Part shown: piece by piece, positions 8,434 to 16,054 of the stretch
Position numbering within the stretch: position 1 is the first letter of the stretch
Layout: every line of letters begins with the position of its first letter
Origin: Rhodococcus sovatensis
GTDB lineage: Bacteria; Actinomycetota; Actinomycetes; Mycobacteriales; Mycobacteriaceae
Reading direction: 5' to 3'
NCBI RefSeq assembly: GCF_037327425.1
Contig: NZ_CP147846.1
Location: forward strand, 5,456,001 to 5,520,000
DNA: 64,000 bases
Notes under the pieces: model-generated
Seen by the model: only the letters and a program-made list of their open reading frames with translations
The model's database searches: none
Told to the model about the DNA's origin: nothing
Program-made: the position numbers and the translations under genes

Positions 8434-9657
8434 TCAACTTTGACGCGTACGCACAAAAGTCCCCGCTAGGGCACGCAAAGCCTTCATTCCGGATTGTCGT
8501 CCGATTCGAATGAGGTTGTAGCCTTTGTATTGGGGAATTCGCTTGCCGGCGACGCGCCGCCCGACGAGTCGTGCCGCAAGTGTCAGCTTACGTTCGGTCT
8601 GGAGGGGTTGGACCGCGGAGACGAGATCAAGCTTCAGTGGCGACCTGGTGATTATTCCGTCTCTCTCGGCCGCTTCGAGCAGTTCCTCGCCACGGACGGT
8701 GCGTGCGATCGCGACGGATCGACCGTCAGCATTCTCGAACAATGGGTAGCCCTTGCTGTCGACTTCCCAGTAGTCGCCAACTGCTATATCGGAATGCCCA
8801 CCGGTGCCGTCCACGCAAATTTTGCAGCGCCACTGAACAGTTCGACCGAGGTGGGTCCCCCATGACTGGTCGTATGACATCGTTCTGGTGTCGCCGCTTT
8901 CGAGTTTGATCGTGAATTCGCCTGGCCATCCATTTCCGCGGTATCGTAGATGTTCAATATCATCTGCAGGCGCTTCAAGTAACTCTGCTAGCGAATCAGT
9001 CGCGAGTTGACTAGGTGTGCCGGCGCAGAAGAAAGACAAAACAATTGGACGCTGGTGGTCCTGCAGTCCGAGCGCGTCCCCAAGCTGCTTGATCGCTGAA
9101 GCTTCGCAAGGTTTACCAATCAATGCCGACGTCTGAAAATCGTCAATTTTCAGGTTTGTAAGGTTCGCGACCGGTGCGTACCTCGAACCGGCCGCAGTAA
9201 GCGCCTCGTCGCGAGTGGTGATAGTGAGTGGCACAGTTCGACGAGGATCTACTTTTGCTTCGGTACTGGCTACGACGGAACGAATTCTTCCTGTTGAAAT
9301 TAGCCAGTCGGTCATGGCGGTGAGTACACCTGCGCTGCTGCCGGCTTCACGGATCTCTGGATCATTTGCCCAGGCGACCCAGCTTGACACGTACCCGCCG
9401 AAGATATCGCTGTTTTTTAACACTGCAGACTTGCTTGCGGTCATCGTGATTCCCGGGCACATGCTTTTGAAAGTCTTCGCCTCGTCAGCTCCTGTTTGAT
9501 GGTGGGAATTTGAGCGAGCCACCACCGGACGCATGAAACCGTCGTTGCTTAAAGAAATGCTGACGCGATTGGAAACCAAGGCGCACCCGCCACATCCGCT
9601 GCAGTTGTCGTTATCGAGGACTCGCTTAACAGCAGATGCGAGCGGGTCGCTAGACAA
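8434..9657 (-). CDS. Coenzyme F420 hydrogenase/dehydrogenase beta-subunit (FrhB)-type protein
   Basis: This is a cytoplasmic flavin/Fe-S oxidoreductase-like protein. The N-terminal CSGCGGC near residue 19 and a distal CKICVDGTGGHSDIAVGDYW form the cysteine-rich cluster region. The central EAGSSAGVLTAMTDWLISTGR and IGKPCEASAIKQL are FrhB N- and C-domain hallmarks. Proteins of this family occur in polysaccharide loci without hydrogenase partners, usually beside pyruvyl transferases, where their reaction is not established. The start is TTG at 9657, supported by AAGGAG seven bases upstream. It faces the EPS operon and is divergent from rmlA. Base composition resembles the cluster rather than rmlA. 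Confidence 0.83.
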   Translation of the reverse strand: MSSDPLASAVKRVLDNDNCSGCGGCALVSNRVSISLSNDGFMRPVVARSNSHHQTGADEAKTFKSMCPGITMTASKSAVLKNSDIFGGYVSSWVAWANDPEIREAGSSAGVLTAMTDWLISTGRIRSVVASTEAKVDPRRTVPLTITTRDEALTAAGSRYAPVANLTNLKIDDFQTSALIGKPCEASAIKQLGDALGLQDHQRPIVLSFFCAGTPSQLATDSLAELLEAPADDIEHLRYRGNGWPGEFTIKLESGDTRTMSYDQSWGTHLGRTVQWRCKICVDGTGGHSDIAVGDYWEVDSKGYPLFENADGRSVAIARTVRGEELLEAAERDGIITRSPLKLDLVSAVQPLQTERKLTLAARLVGRRVAGKRIPQYKGYNLIRIGRQSGMKALRALAGTFVRTRQS

Positions 9658-9816
9658 AGGTTCGCTCCTTGGGGGGGCTCATGAGGAGATGCTATTTTGA
9701 TTCAGTCTACGGTTCTGCGTGGTGCTACGCATCACTTGCTCTCTTGCGGCGCGCGTCACAGAGATTTGTCGGGATATATGTTGGTAGTTCGAAGTCGATC
9801 TGGGAGACTGCCGGGT

Positions 9817-10686
9817 ATGCGGGGAATCATTTTGGCGGGCGGTACCGGGTCGCGTCTTCATCCGATCACGATGGGCGTGAGCAAGCAGCTTGTTCCGGTC
9901 TACGACAAGCCGATGATCTACTACCCGCTTTCGACGCTGATTCTGGCGAACATTCGTGACATCTTGATCATCACCACCCCGCAGGACTCGGAGCAGTTCC
10001 AACGTCTGCTCGGTGACGGCTCGCAGTTCGGCATCAACCTCACCTACAAGGTCCAGCACACCCCGAACGGTCTCGCGCAGGCGTTCGTCCTCGGTGCCGA
10101 TCACATCGGGTCCGAGGGTGCTGCTCTGGTGCTCGGTGACAACATCTTCTACGGTCCAGGGCTGGGCTCGCAGTTGGGTAGGTTCGAGTCGATCGAGGGC
10201 GGCGCGGTCTTCGCCTACGAGGTCAAGGACCCCAGCGCGTATGGCGTCATCGAATTCGACGCATCCGGTCGGGCGGTGTCGTTGGAGGAGAAACCGAAGG
10301 TCCCCAAGTCGAACTATTCGGTGCCGGGTCTGTACTTCTACGACAACGATGTCCTGGCCATCGCCCGGGATCTGCAGCCGTCGGCGCGGGGGGAATACGA
10401 GATCACCGACGTCAACCGGCACTATCTCGATGCGGGCCGGTTGGCGGTGCAGGTGCTGCCCCGTGGGACGGCGTGGCTCGACACCGGCACCTTCGATTCG
10501 CTTCTCGATGCCTCCAATTACGTGCGCACCATCGAGCAGCGTCAGGGTCTCAAGATCGGGGCGCCGGAGGAAGTGTCGTGGCGTCGAGGGTTCATCAGCG
10601 ACGACGAACTGCGTGAGCGGGCGGAGAAGCTCGTCAAATCCGGGTACGGGCAGTATCTGCTCGACCTTCTCGATCGCCGTCAGTGA
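9817..10686 (+). CDS. rmlA: Glucose-1-phosphate thymidylyltransferase
   Basis: This enzyme makes dTDP-glucose from glucose-1-phosphate and dTTP, the first step to dTDP-rhamnose. The start MRGIILAGGTGSRLHPIT carries the nucleotidyltransferase loop G-G-x-G-x-R. KQLVPVYDKPMIYYPL follows, and ALVLGDNIFYG contains the metal-binding aspartate. At 289 residues the length is standard. I chose ATG 9817, preceded by GGGAG at about ten bases, because homology begins exactly there; the frame upstream (from 9697) is non-conserved. rmlC follows after 13 bases. The dehydratase (rmlB) and reductase (rmlD) genes are not in the window. The gene is high G+C, unlike the cluster before it. Confidence 0.95.
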   Translation: MRGIILAGGTGSRLHPITMGVSKQLVPVYDKPMIYYPLSTLILANIRDILIITTPQDSEQFQRLLGDGSQFGINLTYKVQHTPNGLAQAFVLGADHIGSEGAALVLGDNIFYGPGLGSQLGRFESIEGGAVFAYEVKDPSAYGVIEFDASGRAVSLEEKPKVPKSNYSVPGLYFYDNDVLAIARDLQPSARGEYEITDVNRHYLDAGRLAVQVLPRGTAWLDTGTFDSLLDASNYVRTIEQRQGLKIGAPEEVSWRRGFISDDELRERAEKLVKSGYGQYLLDLLDRRQ

Positions 10687-10699
10687 GAAAAGTGAAGCA

Positions 10700-11287
10700 A
10701 TGAGTTTTCGTGAGTTGAAGATCGCTGGCGCCTACGAGTACACCCCGCGTCAGTTCGGTGACGATCGTGGTGTGTTCTTCGAGTGGTTCAAATCCTCGGC
10801 GTTCACCGATGCGGTCGGTCGGCCCTTGACGTTGGAGCAGGCGAATTGTTCGGTCTCCGCGGCCGGGGTTCTGCGTGGGATCCATTTCACCGACACCCCG
10901 CCTGGGCAGGCGAAGTACGTCACCGCGGTGACCGGTGCCTTCCTGGATGTGATCGTGGACCTGCGGGTGGGTTCGCCGACGTTCGGGCAGTGGGACAGTG
11001 TGCTCATCGACGATGTCGATCGGCGTGCGGTGTATCTGCCGGAAGGGTTGGGGCATGCGATCTTGTCGCTCGAGGACGGATCGACGGTGATGTACCTGTG
11101 CTCGATCGAGTACACCCCGTCCCTGGACCGCGACATCGATCCGTTGGATCCGGATCTGGGTATCGACTGGCCGACCCTCGCACGCGACGGATCCCCGCTC
11201 GAGTATCAACTCTCCGACAAGGACCGAGCGGCACCCTCACTTGCGGACGCCATCGCCGCCGGCTATCTGCCGAAGTACCAGGGCTGA
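10700..11287 (+). CDS. rmlC: dTDP-4-dehydrorhamnose 3,5-epimerase
   Basis: This enzyme epimerises C3 and C5 of dTDP-4-keto-6-deoxyglucose, the third step of dTDP-rhamnose synthesis. The cupin core is recognisable from DDRGVFFEWFKSSAF through LRGIHFTDTPPGQAKYVTAVTG, which carries the catalytic His. VYLPEGLGHAILSLEDGSTVMYLCS, quoted here only as a region near residues 110-135, is the second conserved block. At 195 residues it is of normal size. The ATG at 10700 is chosen because the family begins there (MSFRELKIAGAYEYTPRQFG). It is cotranscribed with rmlA and followed by a short perfect stem-loop. Rhamnose is needed for the arabinogalactan linker of mycolata and may also feed the upstream EPS. 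Confidence 0.94.
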   Translation: MSFRELKIAGAYEYTPRQFGDDRGVFFEWFKSSAFTDAVGRPLTLEQANCSVSAAGVLRGIHFTDTPPGQAKYVTAVTGAFLDVIVDLRVGSPTFGQWDSVLIDDVDRRAVYLPEGLGHAILSLEDGSTVMYLCSIEYTPSLDRDIDPLDPDLGIDWPTLARDGSPLEYQLSDKDRAAPSLADAIAAGYLPKYQG

Positions 11288-11297
11288 CCCCCTCGTA

Positions 11298-11322
11298 GTG
11301 ACCGAATGTCTCATTCGGTCAC
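11298..11322 (+). terminator. Stem-loop downstream of rmlC
   Basis: A perfect 11-bp inverted repeat, GTGACCGAATG and CATTCGGTCAC separated by 3 bases, lies 10 bases after the rmlC stop. No U-tract follows, as is common for actinobacterial terminators. The next gene is convergent, so it may serve both strands. Confidence 0.6.
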
Positions 11323-11542
11323 CCGCGCCGCTGAACGCACAGGTTCCAGCGAACGCGCAGGTTGGAAGCGTGCTGCCGGAGGCAAGGGCATATCAGATTT
11401 GGCTTCGGCGCACATGCATGTACGTTGTCAGTTGAACAGACACGACTAGTACTTTGATAAGTGTCCTCGCCGCACTGCGACGTTCGTGGAAACCGCAGGG
11501 ACGGTCAATACCGCGCGTCCATTGCGATGCACGCCCCGTCTG

Positions 11543-13408
11543 CTAGCAGATAGGCACCTCAACGACCGATTCGGCGTCCCCAGTCTGCGGCTGGATCGGT
11601 GCCTGCGGTTCTCCCGCCGCGACTGGCTCCTCGAACTCGTACTCGATGACGTTCGTCTGACCTGGCTCGGTGACGACCGGAACGTAGTAGATGGGGTGCC
11701 CGCGTTCGAAGCCGCCGCCGAGAAGGAACAGCGACGAGCCGTTGAGAGTCGCCTTCTTCAACACTGCGCCCTGTGTCGCGTACAAGGTGACGATCGACCG
11801 ATTGGTTCCAGGCGGTCCGTCATAGCGAGTCGAGTCGTTCTGGCGGCCTGCAACATAGACCGGATAGTCTTGTGCCGGAGCTCTGTTGGTGATCGATGCA
11901 GTGACCTTGGTGGGCCGCGTCGTGCCCTCGCAGGAGCCGCCGGAGTAGGTGACTGACCGGTCCAGGTAGTAGTCGAGCTTGCCACCTGCACCGTTGTTGA
12001 CGACGACCGCTGCGTAGGGGGCCGCTGTATCGGGCACTTCGTGGCCGACTTTGGTCGGTCCGAGGATTCGTTGAATCTCAGGGTCAGCACTCCATATTGC
12101 AAGGTGCCCTTCGCTAGCTGCTTTACCGATCGCGTCGAGTAGCGCGGACGGTGATTTGATGTCGCCTTGCATCTTGGCAACCACTGCCGCCGCAATGTTC
12201 TGTAGATACTGTTTGCGTGCAATCTGGTCGTCTTGGAACCGGAAGTAGGCGTCCGACTGCGTGATTCGAACGACGTTGTCGGCATCGATAACTTCGCCAT
12301 CGGCGAGTTTGACCGCGCCGACGACCTCGAGGATGTAACTCAACGCGACAGGATCCGTAGCGATCGCACCGTCGATGACCTGTCCGGTTTCTTGTTGCCA
12401 CATCGATTGCCAGATCTGCCCCGCGTAGGGAAAGTGGGGGCTTACATTGCTGTTCTGCCAGTTCTGCGTTGCCTGGAATCGTTGTTCGTAGGCCTTGTAG
12501 AAGTCGGGGCCGAGATCGATGGGGTCGTAGTTCCTGGAAAGTTCTTTGTTGCTTGCCAGATCGTCGACTTGGACCCGCCCATCGACGGCTGACAGAATGG
12601 CGAATCCGCCGATGAGGCCGCCGGTTCCACGTGATTCCGCGTTTGTCTGGAACGCCATGAAGTAGTTACGCGGGCCGTCTGCACCGATCATCGACGGCAT
12701 GACCTCAGCGGCGATCCTTGTGTTTGCCAATAGGCTGGCCAGGTCGGTCACCTGCTGTTGTAGTTGCACACGAGCGTCGTCGATCTGGCTGATGGATGAG
12801 GACTCAGGAATGGCGTCGGCCTGAGCTTTCAGTTCATCGGCGGAGTCAGCGATCGCTACGAGAGTTGGCGTTGCGTCACGCAGCACCTGAACATCGATTC
12901 GACCGTCGGGGGACTGAAGCTGGCTGGGATCGAGGACGGGCCCCAACTGCACAGCGGGTTCCAGCACGTTCTTCGCCAGCCCGTCGACCACGTCGATGAT
13001 CTGCGTTACCGAGTCGAGTGGATTGCCAAGGAACGGAACAGCCGCCGCAAGACGCCAAATGGGTGAATCGGCGGCTTGCTTCGCGCTTGCCGATGCCTCG
13101 ACTGCTTCTGCCGCCTGCTTCATGGCATTGTCCGGGTTTCCTGAAGTCACGGACTCACGTGCCGCCGATGCGGAGTTCTTGGCAATGTTCAGATCCGAGT
13201 AGGCGGTTTTTGCGGTGTAGCCGAGCCACCCCAGGAGCGCCACCACAACAACGACGCCGATGCCGCACCCAATCAAAATGCGCCGACGCACAGGATGGCG
13301 CCGTTGGCGTGCGGAACTGCGGCGCCGGCGTCGTTCGCGGTTGCGCCGACTCGATGTGTCGGTCCAGCCGCCGTAAGCGTCGTAACTGGACGGTCTGCCT
13401 TTGCCCAT
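11543..13408 (-). CDS. DUF4012 domain membrane-anchored extracytoplasmic protein
   Basis: This protein has an Arg-rich cytoplasmic N-terminus (RRNRERRRRRSSARQRR), one membrane helix (GIGVVVVVALLGWLGYTA), and a large extracytoplasmic part. That part contains DUF4012 with the conserved block YFMAFQTNAESRGTGGLIGG. It ends with a Ser/Pro-rich beta region. DUF4012 proteins are found in actinobacterial exopolysaccharide or cell-wall loci; their biochemical role is unknown. The start is uncertain: I use ATG 13408 (MGKGRPSSYDAYGG), with AAGGGA upstream, but in-frame ATGs at 13540 and between are possible. It is convergent with rmlC and divergent from the hydrolase at 13739. Confidence 0.78.
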   Translation of the reverse strand: MGKGRPSSYDAYGGWTDTSSRRNRERRRRRSSARQRRHPVRRRILIGCGIGVVVVVALLGWLGYTAKTAYSDLNIAKNSASAARESVTSGNPDNAMKQAAEAVEASASAKQAADSPIWRLAAAVPFLGNPLDSVTQIIDVVDGLAKNVLEPAVQLGPVLDPSQLQSPDGRIDVQVLRDATPTLVAIADSADELKAQADAIPESSSISQIDDARVQLQQQVTDLASLLANTRIAAEVMPSMIGADGPRNYFMAFQTNAESRGTGGLIGGFAILSAVDGRVQVDDLASNKELSRNYDPIDLGPDFYKAYEQRFQATQNWQNSNVSPHFPYAGQIWQSMWQQETGQVIDGAIATDPVALSYILEVVGAVKLADGEVIDADNVVRITQSDAYFRFQDDQIARKQYLQNIAAAVVAKMQGDIKSPSALLDAIGKAASEGHLAIWSADPEIQRILGPTKVGHEVPDTAAPYAAVVVNNGAGGKLDYYLDRSVTYSGGSCEGTTRPTKVTASITNRAPAQDYPVYVAGRQNDSTRYDGPPGTNRSIVTLYATQGAVLKKATLNGSSLFLLGGGFERGHPIYYVPVVTEPGQTNVIEYEFEEPVAAGEPQAPIQPQTGDAESVVEVPIC

Positions 13409-13673
13409 GAGTCGAACGGTCCCTTCGTCGAGCGTCAGACTATAAGAGTGAGCGGACGTTGACATCTCGGACATGCCACCTGGAACACCGATGACGTCGG
13501 GGCCGGCTATATCGACGAAAGGCGCTGTCACATCGCCCAATATCCAGCCAAAAACGGGTTGTCAGCTTCCAGTTCGGGCCCGATGACCTGCTATGAGTTC
13601 CGAGTGCTGGTCCAAGTCCCCCTGCTAGTCTGACCCGCGTGCCGGGGAGGGCGCTGGGGGAGGAAAAGAACGT

Positions 13674-13739
13674 ATGGGGGAAGACTCCGTAGATCACGGG
13701 CATAGCTGTCAGCTGGACACACACGGATACGCACTCTGA
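13674..13739 (+). CDS. Possible 21-residue leader peptide coupled to the hydrolase
   Basis: A short frame, ATG 13674 to TGA 13739, encodes MGEDSVDHGHSCQLDTHGYA plus Leu. It is preceded by a very purine-rich ribosome site (GGGGGAGGAAA, 13656-13666). Its stop overlaps the ATG of the DUF1023 hydrolase as TGATG. That is exactly the junction that joins the EspC-like gene to the hydrolase in the related cassette at 26541. It may be a translated leader that drives coupled initiation, or a relic of a lost EspC-like gene. The peptide itself resembles nothing I know. Confidence 0.4.
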   Translation: MGEDSVDHGHSCQLDTHGYAL

Positions 13740-15493
13740 TGGGTGTGCTGGTTTCCCAGCTGCGGTCGTGGACGCCGCAGGCGCTGGTCGCAGTCGCGGC
13801 TGACGTCGGGTCGATCAACGACGATTTCGACGACCGCCTGTCCCAGATGGAACGCAGCACCGACGAAGCCTTGTCGGATTGGGAAGGCGACGCGGCCGCT
13901 GCTGCATTGGCCCGTTCTCTGTCCGACCGGATCGTCGGGACCCACATCGTCACTGCCGTCGCCGCTGTCTCCGAGACATTCGGACAGGCCGCTAGCAAAC
14001 TTGTAGCTGTGCGAGATCCAGCACTGAGAATCGTCGATTCCGCAATCGCAGAGGGCTTCACCGTCGAGGATTCCGGCACGGTCATCGCCCCGTCCAGTTC
14101 TACTGGGGATGCCATGATCGACATGCTCATGCAGTCGAGCTTCGATGAAAAGGCCAGAATCTTCCAAGCCAGCCTCATCCCTCTTCTCGAGTCTGCAGCA
14201 GAAGTCGATCGCGCGTGCGCTGTAAGCCTTGCCGACGCCATGTCCGACCTCGCCGATATCACCACTGCCTCACCTGCTGCATCCTTGTACTCGCCCGAGG
14301 TCCGAGCAATCCTCGACGGGAGTGCATTCCTGCCCGAGGATCCGGTGGCGCTCGCCGAGTTCTGGGACCAGCTGTCACCGGCCGAGAAAGACGGGCTTGC
14401 GGCCTGGGACCCCACCATCGGCAATCGTGACGGACTGCCCGCGATCGACAAGTCCCGCTACAACGAAGAACTGCTGCAGACGTTGTCCGCCAACGCCGAT
14501 GCGAATGTCGACGACATCGAGGCCCGCCATCCTGACTGGTTGAAGGGCGAGAACCTCCCTCCAACCCAAGGAATTATCAGCGATGAGGACAGCGACAGGC
14601 AGCGCGAATTGGACCGGTGGCTCGAAGAGAGGGCCGCAGCCGAGAAAACCGCCTTCGGATACCGCGAGGTTCGGACACAGCTCGACAAGGACGGGGTGCC
14701 GCGCTACCTGATGAATATCGATGCTGAGGGCCGCGGTGCCATCGCCCTCAACAATCCCGACAGCGCAGGCCACGTCGCTACCTACATCCCCGGGACGAGC
14801 TCGGGGTTGCCGTCACTGGGAGGTGACATGGATCGTGCAGGCAACCTTCTCGACGCCGCAAACAGTGAAAACGGTGGGCGCAATTCTGTCGTCACATGGG
14901 TTGGCTACAACGCCCCACCCGAAATTCACAATGCAGGATCTTCCGAGTACGCCGCGGCGGGCGCACCACGCCTGGACAGTTTCCAAGACGGCCTGCGGGC
15001 AGCGCACGACGGCGCACCGTCGGTCAATACCGTGATCGGACACAGTTACGGCAGTACCGTCATCGGGCACGCGATGAGCGAAGGCAATTCGCTCGACGCC
15101 GACCGCGTCATCTTCGTCGGAAGTCCGGGCGTCGGAAACGGTATCGACGGGGTGGAAGACCTCAGACTCGATAGCGTCGACCCGTCGTCGAATCATGAAC
15201 GCATTTTCGCAACGGCGGCGGCGACGGACCCGGTAACGTGGATCGGCGGCGCGGCTGACACTGTGGCCGAAGCAGGTTCGGTGATCGGGCTTCCCGGTGA
15301 CATCAGCCTCATACACGGGCCCGACCCGACCAGCTCGTCCTTCGGCGCGACAGTCTTCGAGACCGACCCAGGTCCGAGCATCGATATCGGCGGCATGGAC
15401 TTCGGGGTCTCGCCGTCCACTCACAGCGACTACTTCCTCATCAACAACCCGGGACTGGAAGAAATGGGCAGAATCATTGCGGGCACGAGGTAA
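13739..15493 (+). CDS. DUF1023 alpha/beta hydrolase with N-terminal helical (type VII-like) domain, cassette 1
   Basis: The protein has 584 residues. The first 150 or so are helical and charged, with a WEGDAA segment after a VAADVGSINDDFDDRL helix, resembling the WXG100/EspB-like N-domains of type VII-exported proteins. The C-terminal DUF1023 domain has the nucleophile elbow GHSYGST, GSPGVGNGI and a late THSDYF likely holding the catalytic His. There is no Sec signal. It is closely related along its length to the protein at 26541-28217; for example both contain WDPTIGNRDGLPA. The small lipoprotein gene follows 6 bases later. Export by type VII secretion and the substrate are inferences. It could be a lipase, an esterase or a toxin-like effector. 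Confidence 0.82.
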   Translation: MGVLVSQLRSWTPQALVAVAADVGSINDDFDDRLSQMERSTDEALSDWEGDAAAAALARSLSDRIVGTHIVTAVAAVSETFGQAASKLVAVRDPALRIVDSAIAEGFTVEDSGTVIAPSSSTGDAMIDMLMQSSFDEKARIFQASLIPLLESAAEVDRACAVSLADAMSDLADITTASPAASLYSPEVRAILDGSAFLPEDPVALAEFWDQLSPAEKDGLAAWDPTIGNRDGLPAIDKSRYNEELLQTLSANADANVDDIEARHPDWLKGENLPPTQGIISDEDSDRQRELDRWLEERAAAEKTAFGYREVRTQLDKDGVPRYLMNIDAEGRGAIALNNPDSAGHVATYIPGTSSGLPSLGGDMDRAGNLLDAANSENGGRNSVVTWVGYNAPPEIHNAGSSEYAAAGAPRLDSFQDGLRAAHDGAPSVNTVIGHSYGSTVIGHAMSEGNSLDADRVIFVGSPGVGNGIDGVEDLRLDSVDPSSNHERIFATAAATDPVTWIGGAADTVAEAGSVIGLPGDISLIHGPDPTSSSFGATVFETDPGPSIDIGGMDFGVSPSTHSDYFLINNPGLEEMGRIIAGTR

Positions 15494-15499
15494 TAGACG

Positions 15500-16054
15500 A
15501 TGACACTCTCGTATCGCCGGGTCTTGGCAGCCCTGTCGACAGCTGCGGTCCTGTCGACTGCAGCACTTGCATGCTCGACCAGCGGAGGCAAAAGCATGAA
15601 CGAATCCTTGACGTCCGAGTTGTCGATGAATCGGACGATCGAATACCTCGAGCAGTCCGTATCGGCGCTCCCGGCCGGTGCCAGATTGGACCGCGTGCAC
15701 CCGGAACTTCAGGCGGACATGACATTTGGCGGGTTCAAACCCTGCTACGACAGCAATGCCGTGGTGGATGGGCCGGAGTATTTCGGTGCGGGCTACTGGG
15801 TCGTCGATGGCGGTGACGGGCAGGCAGGGTTGAAGACCTTGGTGGCACGATGGCAGGAGTGGGGCTGGACAGTAGACGACGCAACGGTCGACGGTGGAAA
15901 CTCAGCGCGTGGAACGTCATCCGACGACTACCTTCTGAGCGCGAAGATCAGCAGCAACGGATTTCTGAGCCTCACTGGGTCGTCACCGTGCTTCCCGTTC
16001 GAGAACGGCACCGACCTGGACGCGCAGGCTCCGGGGGTGATCGAGCAGCCCTGA
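15500..16054 (+). CDS. Small lipoprotein, partner of DUF1023 hydrolase (cassette 1)
   Basis: The 184-residue precursor has a basic start (MTLSYRRV), a hydrophobic stretch and a lipobox-like TAALAC at residues 20-25. It would therefore be lipid-anchored outside the cytoplasmic membrane. The mature part has RLDRVHPE, FKPCYD, a GWTVDD segment and SSPCFPFEN, all shared with the protein at 28214-28657; the two conserved cysteines may pair. It is 6 bases downstream of the hydrolase. No known domain is recognised. Constant pairing with a hydrolase suggests a chaperone, inhibitor or immunity role, which is inference only. Confidence 0.75.
   Translation: MTLSYRRVLAALSTAAVLSTAALACSTSGGKSMNESLTSELSMNRTIEYLEQSVSALPAGARLDRVHPELQADMTFGGFKPCYDSNAVVDGPEYFGAGYWVVDGGDGQAGLKTLVARWQEWGWTVDDATVDGGNSARGTSSDDYLLSAKISSNGFLSLTGSSPCFPFENGTDLDAQAPGVIEQP

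Noticed and set aside
9679..10422. Long minus-strand open frame over rmlA
   Set aside because: Antisense to a clearly conserved rmlA; the Arg/Val/Asp-rich product reflects G/C third-position bias of the real gene.
10013..10699. Open frame upstream of the rmlC start
   Set aside because: It overlaps rmlA in another frame and the product is Ser/Arg low-complexity; rmlC homology begins at 10700.
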